A stretch of 64,000 bases of DNA from Pedobacter sp. WC2423 (GCF_040822065.1 NZ_CP162005.1:3782001-3846000), one strand, 5' to 3'; shown: positions 43,971 to 54,503, counted from the stretch's first letter. The notes: generated by a model not told the origin, from the sequence alone. Translations and numbers: made by a program.

Positions 43971-44969
43971 GTGCAGCCTTTTTTAGTTTCTATAATTATC
44001 CCTGTGTACAATGCCGAAAAGTATTTAGAGGCAACCCTGCGCTCAGCAATTGCCCAAACCTGGGAACACAAAGAAATTATACTGGTTGATGATGGGTCAG
44101 CAGATAACTCTTTGATGATCGCAAAATCCTATGAATGTTCTTTTATAAAAGTTTACAATCAACCTAACAGCGGTGCAAGTGCTGCCAGGAATAAGGGATT
44201 GTCAGAAGCTAAAGGTGATTTTATACAATTTCTGGATGCTGACGATTTACTGTCCGCAGATAAAATAAGCCGCCAGCTATCTTTAATCGGTGATCAGAAA
44301 GATACTCTGGCCATCTGTCCAGTTGTTCATTTTAATAATGATCAGGAGCATCAATTGAACACCCTTAGCCCTAATGCGTATGAACTTCAGTTTTATATAG
44401 ATAGCGATAATCCTTTCGAATTCTTATTAAACCTTTACGGAATCCATAAAAATGGAGGTTCTATGATCCCGATCCACTCCTGGCTCACACAGGCTTCCCT
44501 AATAAAAAAGGCCGGACTCTGGAATGAAGAACTTTCATTGAACGATGATGGCGAATTTTTCTGCAGGATGGCGGCTAATGCTACTGCAATTCTCAATACC
44601 CCGGATACCTTTTGTTATTATAGAAAAATATCCGCAGGTAATTCACTTTCATCACATAGAGATTATCAAGCATTTACCAGCCAGTTCATGTCAATCAAGC
44701 TCATCCAAAAGCACCTGGAAACCTGCGCACATGACCCCAGAATAGCTGTGGTCGTGTCTAGATTATTAATGGATTTATTGATCAAAGTTTATCCACAGCA
44801 TAAGGAACTGGCCTTAGGAATAGAGCGCAGTGTCAAAGAAGCTGGCGGTAGCCCCCACCGACCTGTAATAGGGGGTAAAGCTATAGAATTAATCAAGCAT
44901 ATGTTTGGATGGAAATGCGCCAGGATCTTACAATATTATTATCAAAATCTGGCACCCCAGAAGCATTAA
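43971..44969 (+). CDS. Glycosyltransferase family 2
   Basis: Protein of 332 residues that begins with a GTG at 43971, two bases after the previous stop (MQPFLVSIIIPVYNAEKYLE). GT-A motifs: EIILVDDGSADNSLMIAKSY, GASAARNKGLSEAKGDFIQF and the LDADD metal site. The C-terminal part contains FCRMAANATAILNTPDTFCY. Donor unknown. Confidence 0.9.
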   Translation: MQPFLVSIIIPVYNAEKYLEATLRSAIAQTWEHKEIILVDDGSADNSLMIAKSYECSFIKVYNQPNSGASAARNKGLSEAKGDFIQFLDADDLLSADKISRQLSLIGDQKDTLAICPVVHFNNDQEHQLNTLSPNAYELQFYIDSDNPFEFLLNLYGIHKNGGSMIPIHSWLTQASLIKKAGLWNEELSLNDDGEFFCRMAANATAILNTPDTFCYYRKISAGNSLSSHRDYQAFTSQFMSIKLIQKHLETCAHDPRIAVVVSRLLMDLLIKVYPQHKELALGIERSVKEAGGSPHRPVIGGKAIELIKHMFGWKCARILQYYYQNLAPQKH

Positions 44970-44985
44970 CCAATCACAGCATAAG

Positions 44986-45963
44986 ATGTTGAGCAATACC
45001 CATTTAAACTTATTCTATGAAGAACCCGATCCGGATCGGTGGATTAAATATGACCGATATCCAAGAAAAATTATACGTCGCCTTATAAGAGGTAAACAGC
45101 GTCCTGGTGGAGTAATGATGATTGCGGTCAACCTCATGAAAGGGCTTGATAAAATAGGTGTTCCTTATCGGTTTAACGATTATAAGTATATTAAAAATCA
45201 TCCTGAAGAGATTGCCTGCATTATTGGCAAACCAAATTTGTTATTTGGAAAAAACTGGGAAAACCCTGTCATATTTGGCGCCGGTGTATACTCCCATCCT
45301 ATTGAATGCCCAGACCTGTTCACTAAATATCCAAATGTAAAACGTTTCCTTGTTCCGGGTGAATGGATGCGCAAAATGTGTGAACCTTATTACCTGGATA
45401 AAGTAATCGCCTGGCCTGCAGGAATAGATACAGATCACTGGCTAACCGCAGCTGCAGTGCCCAAAGAATTTGATTTTTTAATCTATAATAAAATACAAGG
45501 CGATCAGTTACCTGATGATATCATGGAGATCCTCAGCAAACAAAATCTTACTTACCAGTTTATCAATTATGGAACCTATACACAGCATGAATTGAAACAA
45601 AGACTTGCAAATTCCAAAGCCGCAATTTTCCTGAGCAAAAGTGAAACACAGGGTTTTGCCTATCAGCAAATGTTAGCTGCTGGTATACCTATATTGGCAT
45701 GGGAAAAGGGCGGATATTGGGAAGATCCAGCTTATTTTCCTCATCTGGTTAAATATCGGCCAGTCAGCGCTGTGCCTTACTGGGATGAGCGTTGCGGCAT
45801 AAAATTTAATACTATAACTGATTTCGAAGCGAAACTTCCCGTTTTCCTGGATAACCTTAACCACTTTCAACCACGTGCTTATATCCTGGAAAACCTGACA
45901 CTGGAAAAATGCGCAGTGCAATATATAGAGATCTATCAGCAGGTTAAAAAAGAAATAAAATGA
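44986..45963 (+). CDS. Putative glycosyltransferase (GT-B fold)
   Basis: I choose the ATG at 44986 (MLSNTHLNLFYEEPDPDRWI, 325 residues) because the longer frame to 44905 overlaps the previous gene. The C-terminal half resembles GT4 enzymes: AAIFLSKSETQGFAYQQMLA and AGIPILAWEKGGYW. The N-terminal half (KQRPGGVMMIAVNLMKGLDK) fits a GT-B acceptor domain. Its stop overlaps the next ATG (ATGA). Confidence 0.75.
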   Translation: MLSNTHLNLFYEEPDPDRWIKYDRYPRKIIRRLIRGKQRPGGVMMIAVNLMKGLDKIGVPYRFNDYKYIKNHPEEIACIIGKPNLLFGKNWENPVIFGAGVYSHPIECPDLFTKYPNVKRFLVPGEWMRKMCEPYYLDKVIAWPAGIDTDHWLTAAAVPKEFDFLIYNKIQGDQLPDDIMEILSKQNLTYQFINYGTYTQHELKQRLANSKAAIFLSKSETQGFAYQQMLAAGIPILAWEKGGYWEDPAYFPHLVKYRPVSAVPYWDERCGIKFNTITDFEAKLPVFLDNLNHFQPRAYILENLTLEKCAVQYIEIYQQVKKEIK

Positions 45964-46988
45964 GAATATTACTGGTAATGGATCCATTTATACCTGTGCC
46001 GCCAGCGCATTATGGTGGTATAGAACGTGTAATCTACGATATTGCCTGTCAATATGTGAAACTTGGGCACCGTGTAACTATTGTTGCCGGACCAAATTCA
46101 AAGTCACCGGACAGATTAATCACCTATGGATTGAATGGCTCCTTAGACCCGTCCATCAACATTAAATTACTTGCCACTGTTTTTTTTATACTGCGAAAAG
46201 AAATCAAGCAACACGACGTGATCCATAACTTTGGCCGTTTACTCTTTCTGTTCCCTTTCCTGAAACATAAAATACCTAAAGTACAAACTTACATGCGTAC
46301 AGTTAATCGGAAAAACATTGAATGGCTGGATAAATTACGGCCCGTAAATCTTACTTATACTGCTGTTTCTAATGCAATTACCAATACTGGTAAGACCAGT
46401 AAAAGTAAGTGGGTAACCATCTATAACTGTGCCCCGATTGAACAGTTCCAGTTTAAGGCAACGGTATCACCTAATGGGTATCTTGCCTTTTTGGGAAGAA
46501 TAGAGCGATGTAAAGGACTCCATAATGCGATTAAAGTGGCACAGCTAACCCATAGCAAACTGGTCATTGCAGGAAACATATCGGCAATAGAGAAAGAAAG
46601 AATTTATTTTGAACAGGAAATAATGCCATTGATCGATGGTGATCAAGTCAGTTACATTGGCCAGGTAGATAATGTTCAAAAAAACGAATTACTGGGAAAT
46701 GCTATTGCCCTGCTTACTCCTGTTGAGTGGTTTGAGCCTTTTCCTATCATTATACCGGAGGCCTATGCCTGCGGGACACCAGTGCTTGGTTTTGATCAAG
46801 GGGGAATCGCAGAAGGCATCGACGAAAATATTACGGGATACATCAGCCAAAACACAGAAGAAATGGCACGGCAGGTAAAAAAGATAAGTCAGCTTGATCG
46901 TTATGCTTGCCGGTTAAAGGCAGAAACTACTTATAGTGATGTTAAAATCGCAGATGATTACTTGTCTGTTTACAAATCCAATCCATGA
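45960..46988 (+). CDS. Glycosyltransferase family 4
   Basis: GT-B enzyme of 342 residues. Acceptor-side start PPAHYGGIERVIYDIACQYV; donor-side GYLAFLGRIERCKGLHNAIK and WFEPFPIIIPEAYACGTPVL with the conserved glutamates. Start and stop overlap neighbours by 4 bases (ATGA at both ends), so translation is probably coupled. Confidence 0.92.
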   Translation: MRILLVMDPFIPVPPAHYGGIERVIYDIACQYVKLGHRVTIVAGPNSKSPDRLITYGLNGSLDPSINIKLLATVFFILRKEIKQHDVIHNFGRLLFLFPFLKHKIPKVQTYMRTVNRKNIEWLDKLRPVNLTYTAVSNAITNTGKTSKSKWVTIYNCAPIEQFQFKATVSPNGYLAFLGRIERCKGLHNAIKVAQLTHSKLVIAGNISAIEKERIYFEQEIMPLIDGDQVSYIGQVDNVQKNELLGNAIALLTPVEWFEPFPIIIPEAYACGTPVLGFDQGGIAEGIDENITGYISQNTEEMARQVKKISQLDRYACRLKAETTYSDVKIADDYLSVYKSNP

Positions 46989-48205
46989 AGTCAAAAGAAA
47001 ATCTAGTTTCACTCGACGTTCTAAGAGGCATAGCCTGCTTACTTGTCTGGATCAGTCATGTAAGGGTTGCCACCCGGTATTTTGTAGACTCCAGGTTTGA
47101 CTTTATCCAGGTTTTCTCTGCCTGGGGAAAGGAGTCTGTCATGATATTCTTCATTTTATCAGGTATAGTGATCAATCTCAGTTCGCAGAATAAAACGGAC
47201 CAATGGCAATATTTCAAAAAGCGGTTTATCCGGATTTACCCCATTTATCTGGCTATACTTATAATTTGCTTTGCCTGCGACAACCTGGTATTAGGACATG
47301 CCATAGTTCCAGGGATCTTTATAGGCAATCTATTGCTCTCGGCCACCCTTGATGGTTATTTGGTACCTACTATGCCATTAAATCCTGCCGTTTGGAGTAT
47401 AAGCTGTGAAGCCTTTTTTTACCTCTTGTTTGGCCTGATCTATAAATCAAAAAGATTGAGCGCGATATGGGTCTGGTTTGCAGTTTGCTGCCTGTCTATA
47501 ATTTATAGACTGCTAACAGTTGATGGTATGGGAATAGTTCATCATTTTATATTTTTGATGAATAATTCCTTTTTATGGATACTCGGATATCTTGTTTTTG
47601 AATACCGGAATAAATTCCAAACCAGTTTATCAGTTGCAGTATGCGGGCTGTTGATGATACCCCTGGTCACCAGACTTCATCAACTGCCGTATAACGTCCA
47701 TGAAGTTATGTATTTCGCAGGCGGGATTTTCTTGTTACCTCTTTTTACCTACCTGCTCAGAGACGATACGATAACGGATGGAAAAAAAATAGTTATCAGT
47801 TATAAGTGGGTTATTCCTGTTTATATGGTGAGTTTACTGCTATTATGGCAGTATTCAAATTCGCTGGCCAGCAGTAAGATTATTTATAGCCTGCTACCCT
47901 GGTTATCTTTAATTTTATATTATAAACCGGTTCAGTTTAACATAAAATGGGTATACAATAGATCTAAACCATTTTTCAGATTCTTTGCCGGTATTTCCTA
48001 CCCGCTATATCTGTTGCACATGCCAATAATGTACCTGATGTTTTACTTGATCCCAGATCAAAAACTCATAGGAGCTATACTATGCATATTTTTAACTATA
48101 TCAATCAGCTACCTTTTTGAAATCTATTTATTTAAAAGGCCAGCTGCTTTTTTGAATGCTTATAGCAACCTAAGATTGAGTGCGGTGAAACAGGATCGGT
48201 CTTGA
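46985..48205 (+). CDS. Acyltransferase 3 family membrane protein
   Basis: Protein of 406 residues with about ten hydrophobic helices. The family start is LDVLRGIACLLVWISHVRVA, with the catalytic His in the first helix-loop, and the end shows FAGISYPLYLLHMPIMYLMF. Such enzymes add acetyl or similar groups to sugars at the inner membrane. It is the likely O-acetylation step for this polysaccharide. Confidence 0.92.
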   Translation: MKSKENLVSLDVLRGIACLLVWISHVRVATRYFVDSRFDFIQVFSAWGKESVMIFFILSGIVINLSSQNKTDQWQYFKKRFIRIYPIYLAILIICFACDNLVLGHAIVPGIFIGNLLLSATLDGYLVPTMPLNPAVWSISCEAFFYLLFGLIYKSKRLSAIWVWFAVCCLSIIYRLLTVDGMGIVHHFIFLMNNSFLWILGYLVFEYRNKFQTSLSVAVCGLLMIPLVTRLHQLPYNVHEVMYFAGGIFLLPLFTYLLRDDTITDGKKIVISYKWVIPVYMVSLLLLWQYSNSLASSKIIYSLLPWLSLILYYKPVQFNIKWVYNRSKPFFRFFAGISYPLYLLHMPIMYLMFYLIPDQKLIGAILCIFLTISISYLFEIYLFKRPAAFLNAYSNLRLSAVKQDRS

Positions 48206-49425
48206 AAATTATATTAGTGACATCAGGTCAGCCATCCTTGAACCCGCGTTTAGTAAAAGAGGCCGATACATTAAGTTTTGCCGGTCACGATGTAACCGTT
48301 TTATATACCTATTGGAATGACTGGGGAACTAAATTTGATGGCGACTTACTAAAATCTAAAAAATGGAAAGCCATTCGTATTGGCGGCGACCCTGAGCAGA
48401 AACCCTTGCTTTACTTTTTCAGCAGGGTGATCCACAAACTGGCTATTACTTTTGCTAAAAGGATAGGATTGAGATACTTTGCTGAATTTGCCATTTCCAG
48501 AAATACCTGCTGGCTGATCAAATCCGCTTCTGCATATCCTGCAGATCTGTATATCGCCCATAATCTCGGGGCTTTGCCAGCTGTTGTAAAAGCTGCAAAA
48601 CATCATCGTAAACCTTGCGGGTTTGATGCCGAAGATTTTCACAGGCACGAAGTAAGCAATGATAAACATCACTTTGATGTTTTACTGAAGACCTATATTG
48701 AAAACAGATATATTCCGCATACAGATTACCTTACAGCGAGTAGCCCCAGGATTGCGGAAGCTTACCGAAAGCTTTTCCCGGCAAAGAATCCGGTAGTTAT
48801 TCTTAATGTTTTTAACAAGGCTCTGATAGATGCCCATATTATTCCTGCAAAATCAAATGCTGCGCTTAAACTTTTTTGGTGCTCTCAGACTATAGGTACC
48901 AACCGTGGTATAGAGGACGTCCTTAAAGCACTTTATCTGCTAAAAGACACGGAGTTTGAATTACATCTGATGGGAAAGTTACAGTATAATACCCCAAAAG
49001 AATATTTCCAAACGTTAGCCGGGCATATGTCCAATCGACTGCATTTCCATGATCCTGTTCCTCCTGCTGAGTTAACTACCTTTTCATCAAAATTTGATCT
49101 GGGTTTAGCACTTGAACCGGCATTTTCCATTAACAATGATCTGGCCCTGAGTAATAAGATATTCACCTATATGCAGGCAGGGCTGGCAATTATTGCCAGT
49201 AACACGACTTCACAACAGGACTTTTTAAAGAAATATCCGGAAACTGGTAAATCATATGAGATCGGTAATATTCATGCCCTGTCAGAAATTCTGCAGCAAT
49301 ATTCAGCACACAGGGATGAGCTCTGCAAAGCCAGGAAGGCCGCATTAAGCCTTGCCCAAACTTCATTAAACTGGGAAACGGAGCAGTTAAAATTTTTAAA
49401 GATCATTCAACCATTTATACCTTGA
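48202..49425 (+). CDS. Glycosyltransferase, GT-B (family 4-like)
   Basis: Protein of 407 residues. It starts at a TTG (48202) that overlaps the upstream stop as TTGA; no nearby ATG gives a better start. Features: SGQPSLNPRLVKEADTLSFA at the N-terminus, LKLFWCSQTIGTNRGIEDVL at the domain junction, and LALEPAFSINNDLALSNKIF near the donor site. The E-x7-E motif is less canonical than in neighbouring enzymes. Confidence 0.85.
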   Translation: MKIILVTSGQPSLNPRLVKEADTLSFAGHDVTVLYTYWNDWGTKFDGDLLKSKKWKAIRIGGDPEQKPLLYFFSRVIHKLAITFAKRIGLRYFAEFAISRNTCWLIKSASAYPADLYIAHNLGALPAVVKAAKHHRKPCGFDAEDFHRHEVSNDKHHFDVLLKTYIENRYIPHTDYLTASSPRIAEAYRKLFPAKNPVVILNVFNKALIDAHIIPAKSNAALKLFWCSQTIGTNRGIEDVLKALYLLKDTEFELHLMGKLQYNTPKEYFQTLAGHMSNRLHFHDPVPPAELTTFSSKFDLGLALEPAFSINNDLALSNKIFTYMQAGLAIIASNTTSQQDFLKKYPETGKSYEIGNIHALSEILQQYSAHRDELCKARKAALSLAQTSLNWETEQLKFLKIIQPFIP

Positions 49426-50711
49426 ACCTAAAAGTTCTGATTATTTCGCCCTACTTCCCTATCTTTAATGCGGCCGACATGCAGCGTATTAGAATGAGTA
49501 TGTCTTATTTTAACCAATATGGATGGGATGCAGAAGTCGTTTCCGTTGATCCGGAATATTTAGATTTTCCAAAAGATGAGTTACTGATAGAAAGTCTGCC
49601 AGCAGATACCAAAATTCACTATGTTAAAGCATTCCATAAAAGATGGACCTCAAAAATTGGCTTGGGTAGTATCGCCTTAAGAGCACTCTTGTTCTACCTG
49701 TTAAAGGTAAATCAGCTACTTAAAAAGCAGAAATTTGATCTCATTTATTTTTCAACTACCCAGTTTCCACTCTGCATTTTAGGTGCGTACTGGAAAAAAC
49801 GCTTCAATATCCCTTATGTCATAGACATGCAGGACCCCTGGCATTCTGACTACTACCAGGATAAACCTAAAGCGCAGCAGCCTCCTAAATATTGGTTTTC
49901 TTACCGCATCAATAAATATCTTGAACCCCTGGCGATGAATCATGCAGATGGCCTGATCAGCGTATCGGCAGATTATATTAATATACTAAAGCTTCGTTAT
50001 TCCCGAGTCCGGCACATTCCTCACGCAGTAATCACCTTTGGAGCATTTCAAAAAGACTTTGATACCGCAAAAAAAAATCAGCATTTATTTAAACCGCTGC
50101 TGAGCAGCGATTTTATAAATATAGTGTACATTGGCAGAGGAGGTTATGACATGCATAAGGCTATAACACCTTTAATTAGGGGACTAAAGAGCGGACTGAA
50201 AATCGATCCTTTAAAATTCAGCAGGGTCAGGCTGCATTTTATTGGTACCAGCTACGCAGCGGAAGGTCAGGGGAAACAAACTATACTGCCATTGGCAAAA
50301 CAATATGGAGTAGAAGATTATGTGGTGGAAATTACAAATAGGATAAGCTATTTTCATACCCTGGTCACCCTTCAAAATGCCGACGCATTGTTTATACCTG
50401 GCTCCGATGACCCAAAATACACCGCTTCAAAAATTTATCCTTACCTGTCTGCAAATAAAATAACACTAGCCATATTCAACAGCCATAGTCCGGCGATGGA
50501 AGTTCTCAAAGAATATGGAGTAAAGCATTCTTATCACTATGACAACCCCGCTCTTGATCATAAAGTAAATCTTTTTTTGAATGAAGTATCAGGCAAGGAA
50601 ATTCCTGAAATCAGCTATAACGCAAGCGCTGTTGATAAATATTCGGCAAAAAACATGACCTTACACCAATGTGCACTATTTAATGAAGTATTGGCTGCCA
50701 GGTCTAACTGA
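49422..50711 (+). CDS. Glycosyltransferase, GT-B (family 4-like)
   Basis: Protein of 429 residues starting at TTG 49422, again with a TTGA overlap. It begins LKVLIISPYFPIFNAADMQR and contains IPYVIDMQDPWHSDYYQDKP, a common acceptor-domain stretch of bacterial GT4 enzymes, and DALFIPGSDDPKYTASKIYP near the donor site. A 33-base gap precedes the next gene. Confidence 0.85.
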   Translation: MNLKVLIISPYFPIFNAADMQRIRMSMSYFNQYGWDAEVVSVDPEYLDFPKDELLIESLPADTKIHYVKAFHKRWTSKIGLGSIALRALLFYLLKVNQLLKKQKFDLIYFSTTQFPLCILGAYWKKRFNIPYVIDMQDPWHSDYYQDKPKAQQPPKYWFSYRINKYLEPLAMNHADGLISVSADYINILKLRYSRVRHIPHAVITFGAFQKDFDTAKKNQHLFKPLLSSDFINIVYIGRGGYDMHKAITPLIRGLKSGLKIDPLKFSRVRLHFIGTSYAAEGQGKQTILPLAKQYGVEDYVVEITNRISYFHTLVTLQNADALFIPGSDDPKYTASKIYPYLSANKITLAIFNSHSPAMEVLKEYGVKHSYHYDNPALDHKVNLFLNEVSGKEIPEISYNASAVDKYSAKNMTLHQCALFNEVLAARSN

Positions 50712-50744
50712 AACAAATGACCATCTTTATGAAATAACAATTAA

Positions 50745-51902
50745 ATGCGCTTAGCAATTATTACCACCCACCCGATTCAATACTATGCCCCGGTTTTTAA
50801 ACTGCTGCATGAGCGTGGACAAATACATATTAAAGTTTTTTACACTTGGGGTGAAAAGGCAGTAGATAATTATGACCCCGGATTTTATACCATCGTTAAC
50901 TGGGATTTACCTCTTTTATCGGGTTATCCTTATGAATGGGCAAAGAATACTTCTTCGGACCCGGGTTCGCATAACTTTAGAGGTATTATTAACCCGGATT
51001 TGATCCGGAATATTGAAAATTGGCAGCCAGATGCGGTATTAGTTTATGGATGGGCATATCATAGCCATCTAAAAACGTTAAAGTATTTTAAAACCAAATT
51101 GCCTGTTTTTTTCCGTGGAGATTCTACCTTGCTGGATCCATCGGGCATATTAAAAAAATATGCCAGGGCTTTATTCCTGAAATGGATTTATAAGCATGTT
51201 GATCAGGCTTTGTATACTGGTACCAACAGCAAAGCTTATTTTAAAGAATATGGTATGAAAGAGGAGCAGCTGATCTTTACTCCTCATGCAATCGATAACC
51301 AAAGATTCGCCATAGATAGAAATATGGAAGTGCAAGAATTAAAAATAAAGCTGGGTATTGCACAGGAAGACATCGTTATACTTTTTGCGGGTAAGTTTGA
51401 GCAGAAAAAAGACCCCCTGCTTTTAATGGATTCATTTCTACAATTGAAAAACCCAGATGTACACCTTCTTTTTGTAGGAAATGGCGAACTAGAGCAAACA
51501 CTGAAGCAGAAAGCTAAGCATCAGCCTCATGTTCATTTCATGGACTTTGAGAACCAATCTTACATGCCGGTAATCTATCAGACCTGCGACCTGTTCTGTC
51601 TCCCTTCATCAGGTCCCGGTGAAACATGGGGTCTTGCAGTAAACGAAGCTATGGCCTGTTCGAAAGCAGTTCTGGTATCTGATAAGGTTGGCTGCGCCGC
51701 CGACCTGGTGAAGAATGAATACAATGGAAGTATCTTTAAAGCCAGGTCTGTAACAAGTCTGAACGGACAATTGGATCTCCTGATCTGTAAGGGAAAGGAA
51801 GAGCTGAAGCATATGGGCTCAAATTCAAAAACAATCATCGATAAATGGACGTTCCAACTACAGGCCGAGGCTATCGAATCTGCATTTTTAAAACATGAAT
51901 AA
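50745..51902 (+). CDS. Glycosyltransferase family 4
   Basis: GT-B enzyme of 385 residues. It starts RLAIITTHPIQYYAPVFKLL; the donor half contains IVILFAGKFEQKKDPLLLMD and LPSSGPGETWGLAVNEAMAC, the family E-x7-E. It overlaps the membrane polymerase gene by 8 bases. Confidence 0.92.
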   Translation: MRLAIITTHPIQYYAPVFKLLHERGQIHIKVFYTWGEKAVDNYDPGFYTIVNWDLPLLSGYPYEWAKNTSSDPGSHNFRGIINPDLIRNIENWQPDAVLVYGWAYHSHLKTLKYFKTKLPVFFRGDSTLLDPSGILKKYARALFLKWIYKHVDQALYTGTNSKAYFKEYGMKEEQLIFTPHAIDNQRFAIDRNMEVQELKIKLGIAQEDIVILFAGKFEQKKDPLLLMDSFLQLKNPDVHLLFVGNGELEQTLKQKAKHQPHVHFMDFENQSYMPVIYQTCDLFCLPSSGPGETWGLAVNEAMACSKAVLVSDKVGCAADLVKNEYNGSIFKARSVTSLNGQLDLLICKGKEELKHMGSNSKTIIDKWTFQLQAEAIESAFLKHE

Positions 51903-53295
51903 CCGCATTTTTATTGAAAAATATATGGTGCTGTTTATCCCCTGGATATTCGCCATGCTTTTCAAGGATTCTTATATTCTGTCATACTTTATTGCCTGGT
52001 TTGGCTCTTTTTTTATATTCTGGGTTACTTTAAAAGGCTGGATCAAACCTTTGCCTGATGACCGAAATATTGAAGAGCAGCTTATGCGTCCTATTTTCAT
52101 CACTCAAGTCATATTTGCAGGATATATGGCCTGTACTTCCATATTTTATCTTTTTGATGTTTTGGGGTATATTAATTTTCATAAGATAAGTGATTTCTAT
52201 CTGGTAGACCAGGAAAGATTAAGGCTTACTGCACAATGTCAGCGGTACTATTGTCTTGCACACGCCTCTTTTGTCACTGGGATTCTGATCTTTATGCGCT
52301 ACCCGGTTGAGAAAAAATATGGATACAACCGTGCAGACTTAACCAAAGTTATTCTTAACATCGCCTTAATAGCTACGCTACTGTCTTCTTTGCTGATGCG
52401 TGTTAGTGGTTTGTCACAATTTTCCCATCAGTTTAGTTTATTAAGTTTTATAGCTGGAACACTGGCACTTGCATTTGCCATACCAGATAGAAAAATATGG
52501 CGTATCCTGATCTGCCTGATCATTTATGGATTCAATATCTATCAGGCTCTGATCTCGGGTTTTAAAGAACCAATAATTTTAAATGTCCTGATATTAGGTA
52601 TCTTTCTATACCCCAATTATAAAAGAACAGTGCTCATCTTTTTTGTTCCTTTACTTTTACTTTTTTTTATACTATTGCCTACCTATAACCGCATTTTCAG
52701 GCAGCAGGCATGGTCTGGCAACCTTTCCACTAATGAGGCTACACAATTAGCATTAAAGTCGGTGGTTAACCAGAATAATGCGAACGACAACTGGGAATTT
52801 TTCACTTACCGGTTAAGCGAAATTGATATGTTTACCAGTTATGTGAAGTCTACACCTGCTCATATTGATTTTTATGGGACACAACTCCTAAGGCAATCAG
52901 CAATAGCTATTATGCCCCGTATATTTTGGCCTTCCAAACCAATTACCGAGAATATGGTCATGGAACGTGTTTATGATGCAGGGATTATATCCCGCGGAAC
53001 TAATGTATCTGCCAAGCCAGCCGTTATTGTTGATGCTTACTTATCAGGCGGTATGCCAAGCATTTTTATATTATTATTCTTTTATGGTGCAGCATGTCAG
53101 CTGATCGCTATGAAAGCAGAAAAGATATTTGGCGGCTATACCTTAGGTACAGCATTGATATTTACCGGTTTATTCCAACTGTTCTGGCGCGGGCTTAGTC
53201 TTGAATTTCTAATCAATGCCGTATTCTGGAACTATATAACAATGTATTTAATATTCAAAGTATTACTTTTCACAAACGTAATCAAACGGCTTTGA
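51895..53295 (+). CDS. Polytopic membrane protein, Wzy-like polymerase candidate
   Basis: Protein of 466 residues with about ten to twelve hydrophobic helices and a large loop around 280-390 (AIMPRIFWPSKPITENMVME) placed before the last helices. This layout is that of O-antigen or exopolysaccharide polymerases. No catalytic motif is diagnostic in that family, so the call rests on topology and position among glycosyltransferases. With an ABC exporter present, a polymerase would be unexpected, so another membrane role is possible. Confidence 0.65.
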   Translation: MNNRIFIEKYMVLFIPWIFAMLFKDSYILSYFIAWFGSFFIFWVTLKGWIKPLPDDRNIEEQLMRPIFITQVIFAGYMACTSIFYLFDVLGYINFHKISDFYLVDQERLRLTAQCQRYYCLAHASFVTGILIFMRYPVEKKYGYNRADLTKVILNIALIATLLSSLLMRVSGLSQFSHQFSLLSFIAGTLALAFAIPDRKIWRILICLIIYGFNIYQALISGFKEPIILNVLILGIFLYPNYKRTVLIFFVPLLLLFFILLPTYNRIFRQQAWSGNLSTNEATQLALKSVVNQNNANDNWEFFTYRLSEIDMFTSYVKSTPAHIDFYGTQLLRQSAIAIMPRIFWPSKPITENMVMERVYDAGIISRGTNVSAKPAVIVDAYLSGGMPSIFILLFFYGAACQLIAMKAEKIFGGYTLGTALIFTGLFQLFWRGLSLEFLINAVFWNYITMYLIFKVLLFTNVIKRL

Positions 53296-54446
53296 AAATC
53301 TTACAGGTAAACGCCTCTTATAAACCGGCGTATATTTATGGGGGGCCAACTATGTCCGTTTCAAAACTAAGTGAAGAGCTGGTAAAAGCAGGCTGTACGG
53401 TAGAAGTATTTACAACAACAGCTAATGGACTTACAGAACTGGAGGTTACAATGGTTATTCCTCAGAACATTGATGGCGTAAAAGTGAGGTATTTCAAACG
53501 CCTCACTAAAGACCACAGCCACTTCTCCCCAGGTCTATTAGCTTTTCTATGGAAAGAAGTACGATCATTTGATGTGGTTCATATCCATGCCTGGTGGAAC
53601 CTTGTCTCTATATTTGCCTGCTTTGTTGCTATTTTACGCAGAGTCCCTGTTGTTTTGTCACCACGCGGGACTTTGAGCAACTATTCTTTTAAGAACAGGC
53701 ACATAGCTTTAAAAAAAGCATTTCATATACTTATAGGCAGGCCGCTGCTCAGCTATTGTTTTCTGCACACAACTTCCGAAAGAGAACAAGCTGCAATGGC
53801 TGCACTACTAAAGCCAAAAGGCATTTACACCATATACAATTTTGTAAAGATGCCCAGGATTGCACATTTTCCTGCAGCAGCACCTCTGAACCCAAAGGAA
53901 AATAAAATGTTCAGGCTACTTTTCTTTTCCAGGATAGAACAAAAAAAAGGGCTTGAATTATTATTTGCTGCACTTGCCAGTACTACTCTTCCTTTCCGGC
54001 TTACTATTGCAGGAAGTGGGGATGAAAAATATATTGCAGGGCTGAAAAAATTAATTAATGGCTATAAAATTGGTCATCAGGTAGATTGGGTCGGATTTAA
54101 AGACGGAGACAAGTTTGATCTCATGGCCGCTCATCACTTGCTTATACTTCCTTCTTATGATGAGAATTTTGGTAATGTGGTAATTGAAAGCCTTGCTGTG
54201 GGCACTGCCGTTTTGATTAGCAGAGAGGTTGGCTTGGCAACCTATATAACAAGCAGGCAATTCGGCTGGATTTGCAACGCAGATGTATTATCTGTTAAAA
54301 ATTCCCTTACAGAAATATACAATAATCCAGAAAAATTAAATACCATCAGAAAACTGGCCCCTTCTGGCATCAGGAATGATTTTGAAGAAACAATCCTGAT
54401 TAAAAAATATTATGAAATGTATAAACAAATAATTGAACATGACTGA
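53292..54446 (+). CDS. Glycosyltransferase family 4
   Basis: GT-B enzyme of 384 residues starting at TTG 53292 (TTGA overlap with the polymerase-like gene). N-terminus LQVNASYKPAYIYGGPTMSV, then VVLSPRGTLSNYSFKNRHIA; donor side LLFFSRIEQKKGLELLFAAL and LPSYDENFGNVVIESLAVGT with both glutamates. A 54-base gap follows. Confidence 0.92.
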   Translation: MKILQVNASYKPAYIYGGPTMSVSKLSEELVKAGCTVEVFTTTANGLTELEVTMVIPQNIDGVKVRYFKRLTKDHSHFSPGLLAFLWKEVRSFDVVHIHAWWNLVSIFACFVAILRRVPVVLSPRGTLSNYSFKNRHIALKKAFHILIGRPLLSYCFLHTTSEREQAAMAALLKPKGIYTIYNFVKMPRIAHFPAAAPLNPKENKMFRLLFFSRIEQKKGLELLFAALASTTLPFRLTIAGSGDEKYIAGLKKLINGYKIGHQVDWVGFKDGDKFDLMAAHHLLILPSYDENFGNVVIESLAVGTAVLISREVGLATYITSRQFGWICNADVLSVKNSLTEIYNNPEKLNTIRKLAPSGIRNDFEETILIKKYYEMYKQIIEHD

Positions 54447-54503
54447 AGGCTGTCTCCAGTTCCCCCTGCTTCTGGAAATTAATACTTATAATAGCCACCC
54501 TTG

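Noticed and set aside
44843..44850. GGCGGTAG, like the ops element recruiting RfaH-type factors
   Set aside because: It lies inside the coding sequence of a GT2 gene far from the operon start and the bases after it do not fit; probably chance.
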